Shown here piece by piece: positions 1 through 11,189 of a DNA stretch of 64,000 nucleotides. The position numbers and the translations under genes were made by a program. The stretch lies in contig NC_133660.1 in the NCBI RefSeq assembly GCF_037893015.1, positions 280,737,067-280,801,066 on the forward strand. The letters are read 5' to 3'. The stretch's first letter is position 1. Every line of letters begins with the position of its first letter. Under the pieces are notes generated by a model. That model was given only the letters and a program-made list of their open reading frames with translations. It had not been told where the DNA came from and made no database searches. Source of the stretch: Macrotis lagotis. Lineage: Eukaryota > Chordata > Mammalia > Peramelemorphia > Peramelidae.

Positions 1-203
1 CTCAGACACCTCAAATTTGGTTCCCTGCCTGGGGACCTTGACCCTCTTTATTTTCTTTAAAAATATTTTTATTTATTTCATTGAATATTTGTCAATTACA
101 TAAAAGTTTTTAATATTCATTTTTTAAAAATTTGAGTTCCACTATCTCTCTCCACCTCCCGCTCTTCCTCCCTCCATGAGAAGGTTAACAATCCTATAGA
201 TTG
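1..203 (-). mobile_element. Antisense L1 3'-end fragment
   Basis: T-rich sequence with ttcaattacataaaag- and gagttccactatctctctcc-type text is the reverse complement of a marsupial L1 3' UTR and poly-A tail. It is cut by the following SINE. Confidence 0.5.
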
Positions 204-349
204 CGGTGGCTAGGTGGCGCAGTGGATAGAGCACCGGTCCTGGAGTCAGGAGGACCTGAGTTCAAATCCGACCTCAGACACTTAATAATGACCTAGCTGT
301 GTGGACTTGGGCAAGCCACTTAACCCCATTTGCCTTGCAAAATCCTTAA

Positions 350-350
<1 letters not shown>
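204..350 (+). mobile_element. WSINE1-type tRNA-derived SINE, nearly full length
   Basis: It has the head ggtggctaggtggcgcagtgg (A-box region), a gttcaaatcc B box, the cagacacttaataatgacctagctgtgtgg body and a ccttgcaaaa tail. The tail runs straight into a (GA)n microsatellite that may have grown from it. Confidence 0.9.
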
Positions 351-418
<68 letters not shown>

Positions 419-420
419 AG
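351..420. repeat. (GA)n microsatellite
   Basis: Near-perfect GA dinucleotides of about 70 bp directly follow the SINE tail. Confidence 0.95.
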
Positions 421-660
421 AGAAGCCTGGGGAAGGAAGAAGAGTGAGAGGGGGATTTTCGGTAGGCCTGAAAGGAAGCTGGGAAGGTAAGAAGTTAGAG
501 TAGAGGAGGGAGAGTGTTCCCAGTCTGGGGGATTACCAGTGAGAATGACCAGAACCCAGAGATGGAGGATCTTGTCCAGGGAACAGCCAAGAGCTAGGGG
601 CATGGGATCAGAGCAGACACACTGGGCATTGAGGTATAAGAAGCCTGGAAGAAAAAGAAA

Positions 661-1127
661 AAAAAGAAGCCTGGAAAGGAATCATGAGGGACAGGACTTC
701 AGGAAAGCCTGCAAAGATTTACATGAACTGATGCTGAGCAAAGTGAGCAGAACCAGGAAAGCACTTCACTACAACACTGGGCAGTGATTAGCTAAGATGG
801 ATTTGTTCACTTCAGCAGTCCAGTCATCAAATACAATTCCAAAAGCCTTGTGCTGGAGAGCACCGTCCATATCCAGAGAAGGGAATGAACTTTAAATGCA
901 GATGAAATCTTCAATTTTTAGAAGTTGTCCTAGGTAGTATGGGTTTTCTTTAATGATTTTTCCAGTTTGGATTTGATTCTTTTTTCACAGCATGATTAAT
1001 ACAGATCTATGTTTAGCATGGTTATACATATAGAGCCTATATTACATTGTATTCTGGCAGGGGAAAGGGGTAGAGAAAGGAAGGAGGGAGAGAAAAATGG
1101 GAAATGCAAAACAAAAAAGTAAGAAGA
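661..1127 (+). mobile_element. L1 3' end (sense)
   Basis: Sense-strand text such as ttacatgaactgatgctgag and agtgagcagaaccagg is typical of the end of marsupial L1 ORF2, followed by 3' UTR-like sequence. It is nested in the older repeat at 421-1835. Confidence 0.75.
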
Positions 1128-1430
1128 GGAAGAGGAAGAAGGAAGAAAAGGAAGAAGAGGAAGAAGGAGGAGGAGGAAGAGGAGGAAGAGGAAGAAGAAG
1201 AGAAGGAAGGAAGGAAGGGAGGGAGAAGGAGGAAGGGAGGGAGGGGGAAGAAGGGAGGGAGGGAAGGAGGAGGGAAGGAAGGGAGGGAAGGAAGAAGGAA
1301 GGGAGAGAGGAAGGAAGGGAGGAAGGAATGGAGGGAGGGAGGGAGGGAGGAAGGAGGGAGGGGAGGGAGGGAGGGAGGGAGGGAGGGAGGGAGGGAAGGA
1401 GGAAGGAAGGAAAGAAAACTGAAAAAGTAG
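1128..1430. repeat. 300-bp almost pure purine tract (GGAA/GGGA/GAAGAG)n
   Basis: The plus strand is almost only A and G over 300 bp, mainly GGAA and GGGA tetramers. It directly follows the L1 3' end, so it probably expanded from its A-rich tail. Several frames are open only because of the composition (poly-Glu/Gly/Arg or poly-Pro/Ser/Leu) and do not mark genes. Confidence 0.95.
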
Positions 1431-1835
1431 AAGGCTAAACAGAACATTTTGTATTTCTTCCTGGTGGCCAGAGGGAACCACTGTAGTTTGTGGAGTAGGC
1501 AATGACAGTGTCAGACCTGGATTTTAGGAAAATCCTCTTGGTAGCTGAATAGAGGACAGTGTGGAGTGGGGAGACTGGAGGCAGGTAGACCCCCACCCCG
1601 AAGTAGGCATTGCAATAGTCCAGGTATGAGGAGATTGGAGCCCACAGCACGGTGAGGGGGGGTGTCCAGGGAGAAGGGGGTGAACTGGGGAGATGCTGCA
1701 GGTGACTGGGACCAGCCTTGTCAAGAGTTTAGATGGGGGGGATGACAGAGAGACAAGGATAGTTCCTGGTTTGGGAGCCTGACAGACCCAGAAGAGGGTG
1801 ATCTGTAAAAGGAAGAGTGGGATTGGCGGTCTTTT

Positions 1836-2574
1836 GGGGAAAGAAGTTTAGCCATATGTGTAAATAGATTTGTGATATATAACCTATGCAATAGATGGTA
1901 GATTATGTATCTATTTATTATATACATATAGATATTTAACTGTAGCATAAAACCTATTAAGGAATCCCGCACTGTGCTGGGAGAAGGGTGCTAACCTAGA
2001 TGACTATATGGCCAACATATTCATGTATGTAATCTTTACATATGCAGCCCCTCCTGACATTATCAGGCTTCTTCCCCACCCCATTTGCCATCCTGTAAGT
2101 CGCACCCCCACTGGGTCCCAGACAGGGGGAAGAGTAGAGGAAAGGGCAGCATGGGGCAGCTACTTCTGGAAGGGGGATAAACTGCCCATCCTCCCTTGCT
2201 GAATCATATCCAAATGGTCTATTGCTCCTTTTCCCTTCCTGGATCTTGGCTGGTGAGTGGGTGCCTGCCATCCAGGAGATGCTAATCTCTCCCCCTCTGT
2301 TTGGGACTCGATGACCATTCTCATCACTGGTGAGTCATTTTGCTGTCTCTGGTGAAACCAGGAAGGCCTGCTCTCATTTTCTCCAGAGAAATATGATTTG
2401 ATTGGAGGCAACCTGTACTGGATAAAGAGGATTTTCTTAGAACTTGGCTCTCAACTTCCCCAAGGCCCTGGTTGCCCTCTTGCAGAATCAGTGGGCTCCA
2501 TGATGTTGGTTCCTGGACCACTTTGGTGGCATCTGTCCTTTCATAGACCCACTGTGGACTTGGTATCTTGTTGT
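1836..2574. other. Intergenic, no recognised feature
   Basis: There is an AT-rich stretch to about 1960 and otherwise mixed sequence. No coding, RNA or repeat signature was recognised. Confidence 0.5.
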
Positions 2575-2815
2575 TTAGTTGGTTTTTTCAGTAGTGACCA
2601 CATTTGGGCTTTTCTTGACAGAGATCCAAGAGTGGTTTGCCATTTTCCTCTCCAGCTCCTTTAACAGATGAGGAAACTAAGGCAAGCCAGGTTAAGGGGC
2701 TTGCCCAGGACCACACAGCTAGGTGTCCAAGGCTGGATTGGAACTCACTAAGCTGAGTCTTCCTGATTCCAGGTCCTAGGCACTAACCCCTGTAGGGCGG
2801 CTGAGCTGCCCCAAA
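2575..2815 (-). mobile_element. MAR1-type SINE, antisense
   Basis: The order tttagttggttttttcag, gagtggtttgccatttt, agatgaggaaactaaggca, ttgcccaggaccacacagct, gctgagctgcccc is the reverse of a MAR1 SINE from tail to tRNA-like head. Confidence 0.75.
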
Positions 2816-3499
2816 TAGCCCCTGACCAGAGCCCAGCGCAGAAGAGAAGGGGAGGGGCAGGTTAGGGGAGCAGCGGATGAAGTACTAGGAGGTGGCCTCA
2901 GTTGGTCTGCTGAATTCATGTCAGAAACACGCTACCACATCCTTGCACTGGCCAGGATCATGTGGCTGCTCAGAGTAGATTTTGAGCTCCCCACGACTTG
3001 ACTTGAGGAAGAAAAGTCAATTTTTTATAGTTCAGATTTAGTTCAGAGACTGGTATACAACAGGCACTTAATCGATGCTGGTTGATGGATTGATAGAAAA
3101 CTGTACAGTGCCAGAGACCAACCATCAACCACAGCACACTATGAGAGGTGCTCCCAGAGGAAGCAGGCTGGCCACACTGGGGGAACCCCCAGCCCTGGGG
3201 ACTTGGAAGACCAAGGTAGGTGGACAGTAGAGGCAAAGATCTCCCCACCCCAACCCTGGTGAAGCCCATCTCAGCTGGTGTCTGTTGGCACCATGTGTTG
3301 TCCTTCTGCCCTCCTTGCCCTCCTTCAGGGACTATATTAATGCTTCCCCCCAACTGGGGCATCCACATAACTAAGTCTCTCCAAGGTTTTGGGGTGTCCA
3401 GTTAGAGGGCAGGGCCAGTATCTTCTGCTTCTTTTATCTCCTCCTAGAGCCAGCTCCCAAACAGTGTCCCAAAGTTGAACTGATCTCACCTCACCTTGC

Positions 3500-3625
3500 C
3501 TTTTTTTAAAAAAAGTTATTGAATGATTGATTTTTAGGCCATAGGAGTTAAATGACTCGCCCAGGGTCATGCAGCTGGTAAGTATCAGAGGCCAGAATTG
3601 AATTCAAGTCCCCCTGACTCCAGAG
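3500..3625 (-). mobile_element. tRNA-SINE fragment, antisense
   Basis: gactcgcccagggtcatgca, gctggtaag, gaattcaagtccccctgact and similar text are the reverse of a tRNA-derived SINE. The copy is degraded. Confidence 0.6.
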
Positions 3626-3744
3626 CAGGTGATGAAGGACATTTGGAGAAAGGAAGGCTCAGAGCTGGGGAGTATCTGATCCTAGATAACTCAGGTAGCC
3701 AAGCAGCTGCTGAGAGAGGATTCAAATTAACTAAGTACAATGAA

Positions 3745-3895
3745 AGGACAGTCAGTCCTGGAGCTGTGGAGCTTGGGTTTGAATTCTGCTGCTGCAGTCT
3801 TTAGAAGGTCGCCCCTTTGGGTCCCAGGGTCCTCATCTATAAAATGAGGGGTTGGACTAGATGTGCTCACGGTCCTCTCCACAACCAGGTCTGTG
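3745..3895 (+). mobile_element. MON1/MIR-like SINE
   Basis: gggtttgaattctgctgctg then cctcatctataaaatgaggg and ttggactagatgtgctc is the usual order of this SINE class. Degraded. Confidence 0.55.
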
Positions 3896-4265
3896 ACTCT
3901 GTTCCCAGGCTCTAGAGCTGGCTCTTCCTACTAGTCTACACTGCCTCTCATGACACCACTCAACAACCAGCAGCCCCATCATGTCCTCCTTCATCCTCTC
4001 ACTAATGAGTGCCCTGGGAAGGACTCCACAGAGAAGACCAAGCTCAGCAGGCGGCCCCTGTCTTGGCCGACACTGGTGCCTTTCCATCAAGCCTGGATCC
4101 TAAGGAGGTCAAGGCCCTGGGGCTCTGCAGGGCAGATTGCACAGGCTCAAGGTTGGCCCTGGCCCATGGGAGAAGTGAGGAGAATTTGTCTACAAGGGTC
4201 ATCTTTCCCCTTTCTGGGGTGATCCCTGGAGCCATTATCCAAGGGGTTGTTCTAAACTATTAGCC

Positions 4266-4266
4266 T

Positions 4267-4342
<76 letters not shown>

Positions 4343-4425
4343 CCTCCCTCCCTCTGCCTCCTTCTGTCTCTCTCTGTCTCTGTCTCTCTCTCCTTTCCTC
4401 TCTCTGTTTTTCCTTCTTTCCCTCC
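4266..4425. repeat. (CT)n microsatellite, imperfect at the right end
   Basis: It is perfect CT to about 4331, then interrupted CT/CCCT text to about 4425. Apparent minus-strand Arg/Glu-rich ORFs across it are artefacts of the repeat. Confidence 0.95.
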
Positions 4426-4519
4426 CTTTCCCATCTCCCCAGTCCATTCATTCTCCCTTCCATTTGCCCCCTAAAGTTGACAGTGTCTCTCTCTGATCTC
4501 ACTCCCTAGCTTAGTTTTC

Positions 4520-4660
4520 TTTCTTTGCAAGACAATAGGATTTAGCGACTTGTCCAAGGTCATGCAGCTACGTCATTATTAAGGGTCTGAGGTCAGATTT
4601 GAACTTAGGTCCTTCTGACTCCAGGGCCGGTGCTCTAACCATTGCACCACCTAGCCGCAC
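4520..4660 (-). mobile_element. WSINE1-type SINE, antisense
   Basis: It starts with tttgcaagacaatagg, continues ttgtccaaggtcatgcagct and gaacttaggtccttctgact, and ends ccacctagccgc. A short agttttct match on both sides may be the remains of a target duplication. Confidence 0.85.
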
Positions 4661-4739
4661 CACCACCCCCCAGTTGAGTTTTCTAAACCACAGGACCCTT
4701 GACTCCAGATCCAGCACTCAACTAGGCCATGAGGTGGAC

Positions 4740-4990
4740 TGAGGGTGTTGTTGAAGGGTGTTGTCTAATTACATGATCCCCAGTTATGCAGGAGCCCCCG
4801 AAGGTCTGGGTGTCTCTCTCCAATACTGTCGGCTTCACCCGCCATTCAGATATGTCTTCTCCACTGAGCGTTACCAGCAACTAATGTCCCAATTCCAGTT
4901 AACATCAATTAGCTTTCACGAACATCCATTACTGCAGACATTTTGAATTGTGGTGCCGGAGAGCAAAGCCACTAAATCAATCAAATCCTT
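4740..4990. promoter_or_regulatory. Candidate conserved non-coding element
   Basis: This is non-repetitive DNA between SINEs with several homeodomain-type cores (tctaattacatg, catcaattagctttc, aaatcaatcaaatcc) and no coding signature. The regulatory role is inferred from composition and position in the PPP6R3-GAL interval. No alignment was possible. Confidence 0.22.
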
Positions 4991-5183
4991 ACGTTTAGGC
5001 CAGTCACTGGGAGCTCAAATCCTGAAGCTGACCCCACAACAAGAAGATGAGGCTCAGTGGAAAAATCCCCTAATGTTGGGAAAGACTGATGGCAAATAGA
5101 GAAGGGGAAGGTAGAGGATGAGATGAATAGTGTTATGGAAGCAATGCACTTGAGCTTGGACAGACAACAAGAAATAGTGGAGG

Positions 5184-5336
5184 GGGCGGCTAGGTGGCGC
5201 AGTGGATAGAGCACCGACCCTGGAGTCAGGAGTATCTGAGTTCAAATCCAGCCTCAGACACTTAATAATGAATAGCTGTGTGGCCTTGGGCAAGTCACTT
5301 AACTCCACTGCCTTAAATAAATAAAACTAAGAAAAA
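5184..5336 (+). mobile_element. WSINE1-type SINE with perfect 15-bp target-site duplication
   Basis: It is full length from gggcggctaggtggcgcagt to a ccttaaataaataaaac-type tail. The 15-mer aagaaatagtggagg is present at 5169-5183 and again at 5337-5351. The intact duplication indicates a fairly recent insertion. Confidence 0.93.
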
Positions 5337-5959
5337 AAGAAATAGTGGAGGAATGGGTAGGCCTGGGGGGCTCTGGTCCATGGGTCAGACATGACTGAAA
5401 CTGGAAAGAACAGACCTTTCCCATTTCACCCCTGAGGACACCCAGAACTCCCAGGAGAGGTGGGGAGGTGACTTGGACATAACTCAGAGCGTCTACAGGG
5501 CCTTCATCCAGCCGAGTTTGCTTCCAGAGGAATCCATGTCTCAGCTTCCAAGGGAAAGGCCGCTCCTGGGAACCCTGAGGCTGGACCGGCCAGCTGCTTA
5601 CCATGAATGCTGTGGCCTTCTGCTCCTGGACTAACTGCTGTGGTTGGCTCCTGTCTCTCCTGGCAGCTGCTTTCCCAATCTCTTGGGGCTCCCTTGGTCC
5701 TCACTATGAGCAGGCTTCACCTCAAGTAGGAAGAATAGACCTATTAGAAACAGAAGCAACACGAGGGTGACATGGTCATGGGCCACCCTTGCAACCAACC
5801 ATCAAGAAAAAGCCAGACCAAGGCCCAGGCTCACTCATGCTCAGAGAACACTCCCCAATTATGGCTCCCTAACCAATCAAGGAGACTCCCCTTTACCGTG
5901 GAGGGAGGGAATCAGAGCTATTTATGGAACATCTGTGTGGGCTTTCCAGGCTTCCATCA

Positions 5960-6125
5960 TACCAGGTTCGTAGATTTAGAGATGGGACGCATCTCAGGGG
6001 TCATCTAATACAGTTCTTTCTATAGATAAAGCATCTAAAGTCCAAAGAGGTGAAATCACATGTCCAAGGTCACATAGGAAATGGAAAAAAACTGGGATTT
6101 GAACTCAGCTCCTCTAAAACCAAAT
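5960..6125 (+). repeat. MIR-like SINE, degraded
   Basis: The text aaagaggtgaaatcacatgt, ccaaggtcacataggaaatgg, gggatttgaactcagctcc fits the MIR core and 3' part. Confidence 0.5.
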
Positions 6126-6379
6126 CTAGGGTCTTTGATACTTTTTCCATGATGGATCACGAGGGAAAAAACTTTAATTTGGGCAACCTGGGTTGGGTCA
6201 TTGTCAGAAGGGCAATACCTATAGAGTGCTAACCCCTGACCCTTAGTCATCCTACGACCTTCAATCTTTTGACACTCCTTTACGTGCCTCAGTTTCCTCC
6301 ACTGTTAAATGAAAGATCCCCACTGAAATTACTCAGAATTTGTGTATTGTGATCCCAAAAGCTGAGTGGTGTTGAGTTG

Positions 6380-6900
6380 AATTGAATAGACCTGAATTAT
6401 AAGAGTGACTGGTCCAGTGGTATCACTGCAGCATTGCTGTGGAGTTTGCCTATGACGGATTCATAACATTATTGGAAAATGACCCTATTGATGTGGGCTT
6501 CATCTGAGCATTTTTCTTTTGGAATATTTTCCCTTTGATGTGCTCTGGGAGTGAAAGAGACTCCTAGATTGCAGGGCTGGAGGAGACCTCCATAGCCACT
6601 GAACCCAGCCCCTCCCCAGCAGAGGACTCATTTGCTGCCTTCTGCCAAATTGCCCAGGATTACTTCTCATCGTATTTCATTTATTTCCTTCTGATTTCGG
6701 CCAGATTTGCACTTCAATTACGACAGAAAACTTACAGGCTCCATTTTCCCAAATTTAATTTAGCTTATTAAGTTATTTCTGCTTTATAAAAAACCTTAAA
6801 TATGCCTGGCAGGCTTCTCCTTTAATTGAATAACAGATATCAGATGAATTTTGTGGAAGAAAAAAATAACCCTGAAAACATTATAGAGAGACTTAAGTCA
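6380..6900. promoter_or_regulatory. Candidate conserved non-coding element(s)
   Basis: AT-rich unique sequence includes aatttaatttagcttattaa and tcctttaattgaataacag, with cores typical of developmental enhancers. No repeat or ORF signature is visible. The role is inferred only. Confidence 0.22.
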
Positions 6901-6944
6901 GCCTTTTCCCTCTAACTTGATAAATATTTTCTTAGTAGAGAAAG

Positions 6945-7310
6945 ATCATGAGATCATCAGTCTGTAGCTAGAAAGGGTCTTGGGCATTATTTAGCCTGAC
7001 CTCTGATTTACAGAAGAGGAAACTGAGGCTCAGAGAAAGGAAGGCACTTGCCTGGCATACCCAGAGCCAGAATTCAAACAGAACTTTTCTGATTCTAGAT
7101 CTGGTGCTCTACCCACTATATTGAGGAGTAGAAGTAGGGGTCTAAGAGAACTGTGTAAGTCTAGATTGCAAAGCTGAAGCGAACATCAGGGTCATGCAGG
7201 ACAATGCCCTTCTTTGGCAGATGAGGAAACAGAAGCTTGTCCAGGGTAACATTTAATTTAGCTAATAAATGATAAGGGCAGAATTGGAATTCAGATCCTG
7301 TGATACAAAG
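6945..7310 (+). repeat. Two degraded MIR-family copies
   Basis: The first has tacagaagaggaaactgagg then cagagccagaattcaaac (6945-7110). The second has ggcagatgaggaaacagaag and gggcagaattggaattcag (7160-7310). Confidence 0.5.
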
Positions 7311-7424
7311 TGTAGGTGTACTGTGACTGATCATTAGAATGGAAGGAAGGAAGGAGAGAGAGAGAAAGGGGGAGGAAGAAAAAGAGAACCCTTCACTGGG
7401 TCATTGGTAACTCTGACAACCTGA

Positions 7425-7610
7425 TTAGAGTCCTGAACCCAGAGTCAGGAAGAATCTGATTCAGATTCAATCTCTGACATTTTTTAATCATGGGGCCATT
7501 GGGCAAATCACTTACCGCTCTGTGCCTCAGTTTCCTCAACTGTAAAATGAAGGAGTTGGACCAGTTGATTTGAAGGTCTTCTCTAGAACTTCCTCCAAGG
7601 TAAGCACAGC
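7425..7610 (+). mobile_element. MON1-type SINE
   Basis: gagtcctgaacccagagtca, then gcctcagtttcctcaactg and taaaatgaaggagttggacc follow the order of a tRNA-derived marsupial SINE. Confidence 0.6.
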
Positions 7611-7689
7611 CAAGGTATAATATTCTTCAATGATGTGATGACTATATCATGGCCAACCCCATACCATAATATTGCAAAACCATTCTTGG

Positions 7690-7812
7690 CTCCCTCATCC
7701 ATGTATAACAGGCTTCCATTCAGTGCAGCTCAGTCTCTTCTGGTCAGGTCTTTGTCATCACAAGGCCCCAAATTCTGGGCTCTGAGGAGCCAACATACCC
7801 CTCACAATCACA

Positions 7813-7856
<44 letters not shown>

Positions 7857-8620
7857 AGGAATGTCTGCCACACACACCCCAAACTCCAACCTGCCCACTC
7901 CCTAATCAAGCCTCTACCAAGAATGCACCCACCTCTCCAGGTATCCTCACCCAAAGGTCTGCAATGTATCCTCAGGAGATCCCAGAATCATCATACTCTT
8001 CTTCCTGCAACATTGATATCACATTGCCTCCCACTCCCACTATTGACTTACTCACTCACATTGATTCCTTAGGCTCGCTCCGTGGTCCATATATTCTCCT
8101 ATGCTCACATTCTACTGAGACTCTTACTGTCCCTTCCCTCAAGGGCCATCTCCCAAGTGCCTACCCAGGAGAATATTATGAAATTCCTCAATGGCTTAGG
8201 GGGTAAACACCATTTTCAGGGGTCCAAGATTGGGTTTTCCAAGCCTTGATGTCAACTTTGCAAGTCTTCATACTCAGAATGGAATGGTCATGTGCTACCA
8301 ATTATATATGCCCAATATACATAATATAAGACCTCTAAGTATCCTAGAACTGGTTCTGTACATCAAATCCATCTATTTCTCTCTCTAGAAATACCTTCTT
8401 CAGGGAGCCTTTCCCATCCCTCTTAATATCAATGCCTTCTTTAGGTTAATTATCTCCAATTTAGTCTGTCTAGGTCTTAATCGTACAGTTATTGGCCTAT
8501 TGCCTTTCCTTTTAGCCTGGGGACTCCCTGAGGGCAGGATCTGTCTTTTTGTCTTTCTTTGTATCCTCAACACTCAGCTGGTATGCAGTAAGTGCTTAAT
8601 AAATGTTCCTCCACTGAGTG
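7690..8620 (+). repeat. L2-like LINE 3' region containing a (CA)n microsatellite
   Basis: The end, actccctgagggcaggatct then gtaagtgcttaataaatg, matches the L2 3' terminus. The upstream text is compatible but diverged. A (CA)n run of about 45 bp sits at 7811-7854. Confidence 0.45.
7811..7854. repeat. (CA)n microsatellite
   Basis: This is a perfect CA dinucleotide run. Confidence 0.95.
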
Positions 8621-9039
8621 ATTTCTCCTATTCTCTACCCATAGCATGAAGATTTGCCCTTATTAAAAGGTTAAAAGTCAGTCTTTACTAGTCTCATACT
8701 TAACATTTAAACAGGGTTTGTCCTTTATGCCCACAAATTCCATTAATATACCCCCAAATGAATTAAGTTTCCACCAAAGCCCCCCACTGACTTGGTCTCT
8801 CAGGGTTACTGGGTCCCCAAGCCTCCAATAGTAGCTAAGCCCATGGCATGTGTCCCCATGATGGGGGTTCAGCCTATAGAGAAGGATGTGGGCATGGGAT
8901 GGCTTTCCACCCAAGCAGGGATGTCCATGGGGGAAGCAGGCCCCCAGCCCTGCCCCCCTAGCAGACACATAAAAGCCCACAGGACCTCTCTCCACCTCTC
9001 CCCTCCCCTAGCACCAGAGAGGACAAATAAGACCCCATA

Positions 9040-9560
9040 ATTGCTCTTTATCAAGCACACCCAGGGGAAAGCACATAATAGTCGCATTTCTACTGAAATT
9101 ATTGGTAATTTGAGCCCATTGGAGGCCATGCAGTAATCACGACTGCTTTTGAACACAGAATAATGATGTTCTCTCACATGGTGGCGTGTCTGTGTTCATA
9201 TCTGGACTTTATTTTGCTTATTCTCTGCAACAGAAATGAGAGCTCCCTTCTCCCCTGGACTCAGACATGCCTCCGAAGCCTGAAGCTCTCACCAACTTTG
9301 GGAAACTGTGACCCAACAGGGATGGAGAGACAGCTTGGCCCTGTCCTCTCCTGGAAGGCCTGTTCAGGAGGAGGAAGACAAATGGGGCTTGTCAGCTCAC
9401 CAAGCATATTTGCATTTTTATCCCTTCACTTTTCTCTCTGCTCATCACTTATGGGATGTTTAGGGAAACTGATGGATTTCTGAAATCTTAACGTTTAGGA
9501 ACGTTAAATGGTTTTGCAATCCGTCCACTAAAGTGAACCATTTATTTCAATTTGGCTAAG
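9040..9560. promoter_or_regulatory. Candidate conserved non-coding element(s)
   Basis: Unique DNA has cores such as gaaattattggtaatttg, gcagtaatcacgactgc and cttaacgtttaggaacgtt. The last is a short imperfect inverted repeat around 9489-9506. It has no coding or repeat signature; regulatory function is inferred. Confidence 0.2.
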
Positions 9561-10970
9561 CACCACTTAGGGTTTGAGACATAGTAGATACTATTAAAAG
9601 AAAGATAGAAAGATTCAGGATGTCTGCTAGGATTCAGCATCTCTCCCAGAAGATCCCTCAGTCCCTCTGTTGGAGACTCAGGGTATCTGGGGCCACTCAG
9701 GAACTCCAGCTTGACTCAAGGGTGCCCACTTTCTATTGGCACCCCTTGGGGGGTACAGGTGCTTAATAAATTCAATTCATTAGCTGTTTTAAACTGAGGC
9801 TCAGAGAAGATTGTCCATAGATGCTGTGTCTGAGCCTGGATTTTAAGAGGAAAGATCCAAGATAGAAAGATTTGGAAACTGAGGCTTTCACTAGAGGAGT
9901 GGAGGGATTTGTCCAAAGTCACTCAGCAAGGAAAGGTCAGAGGCAGGAGCTGAACCTACCTCTTCCTCTCATAATCAATGATGGAATCAATAATACCCAG
10001 CCACTGGCTGTTCTCCTTTGGTCTCCAGTCAGCAGGCCAGTGGCTGGACCCTAGCTCTGAGGCCAACTTGTAGCCAGGGAGGACATTACACGAGTTCCAA
10101 GTGGCCGAGTCCCAGCCATCCCAAGGCTGAAAAGCCCTTTCTGTTTTTTTCATCCTCAGCCAGGACTTCAACCAGTCCTGTATGTCAATGAGAAGAAACT
10201 CATTCTGGGAAGCCCAGGGAGCTCTTCATTCCTCCCCCAGTCTCTCTAGGAGGGAGTGGGAGGTGGTCCTCGCAAGTGATGGCTCTTAATAGCTCGCAGG
10301 CCTCTTATCTCCAGGTGCATTTCCCCAGGAGAAGACCATAAGAGCTTCCAAAAGCCCCCAGGCTTATTATCCTCTCTGTTCCTGCTGGGGATAATGGAGA
10401 CAATTACAGTCTGGCCCCAGAGAGGAGCAAGTCCAGCTTCTCAGCCCTGAGAAGTGGATGAGCCTTTCGGAGCAAGGGAGGGCACAGAGTCTTTCCTTTG
10501 TTCTTGGACCTCCAAGCCTAAGCTTTAGACAGGAGGAGATAGATAACCGCAGCATGGGGCTAGGAGCTTGAGTGGCTGGAGAGTCCTTCCTTCTTCCTTC
10601 CTTTCTTCCATCCCATCAACATTCCACTGAGTGCTTACCATCTCCCCTCTGGGTCTCCAACTTTCATAAAGCTAGAGTAGGCTGACCCTGTGGGAAGTGA
10701 AGTCCAGGGTCTCAATCTGATCTCTCTGGAGACCCTTGGACCCAGAGGATGTCCCTGGGAGACACAGAGCTGAATTGTGAGATTCCATCAGAAGGGAGCT
10801 GTCCAGCAGACAGTATCACTCCACATCTGCAGACATGGAGTTGGGGGCTGAGGGATGGGAAAGAAAAGAGCTCCCTTCCATTACAGGTAAAAGTCTCTGC
10901 CCAATTAAGGCAGAATCAGGCTTATCCTGTTTGGACCTCCAGGAGAGGGAGAGATCCAGGACCCGCAGAG
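9560..10970. other. Intergenic, no recognised gene
   Basis: Apart from a probable MIR-like stretch near 9780-9960 (gaaactgaggctttcac, tttgtccaaagtcactcagc) nothing recognisable was seen. Confidence 0.45.
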
Positions 10971-10974
10971 AGGA

Positions 10975-11170
10975 AGATTAAGGATGGGGTGAGGAAAAGA
11001 ATCCTAACAATTAGAGTTGGCTAAAAGTAGAATGGCAGGCTCCCCATCTCTGGAGAGCTTCAAAGAGGGCTTGGACGTTGTTGGGTAGATCGAGCTGAGG
11101 ATGCCTTTGGTTTAGGGTTGGATTAAACTGCCAATGAGACTCTTTCCATCTCTCCAAATCTGGAATAAAA
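10975..11170 (+). repeat. CR1/L3-type LINE 3' end
   Basis: tcctaacaattagagttg, then ctggagagcttcaaagaggg and gttggattaaactgccaatg is the diagnostic order of the CR1/L3 3' region. Confidence 0.55.
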
Positions 11171-11189
11171 ATCCAAAAGAAAGTCTTAG

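Larger units (their letters stand above)
421..1835 (+). repeat. Old interspersed repeat of unassigned family, split by a later L1 insertion
   Basis: The text at 421-660 and 1436-1835 (gagtgttccca, ttgcaatagtccaggtatgagg, ggaaaatcctcttggtagctga) matches one dispersed family. Its other copies lie near 14740-14850, 22030-22930, 23440-24240, 27380-27560 and 56480-56960. The two halves are collinear and separated by L1 3' sequence plus a purine tract. Confidence 0.55.

Noticed and set aside
204-350. tRNA gene suggested by A- and B-box-like motifs
   Set aside because: The same motifs recur in about eleven dispersed copies with a SINE body and tail and no cloverleaf; they are SINE promoters, not tRNA genes.
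996-1502. Long Pro/Ser/Leu-rich and Glu/Gly/Arg-rich open frames on both strands
   Set aside because: They arise from the purine/pyrimidine tract and disappear outside it.
4235-4502. Arg/Glu-repeat open frames on the minus strand
   Set aside because: They are translations of the (CT)n microsatellite.
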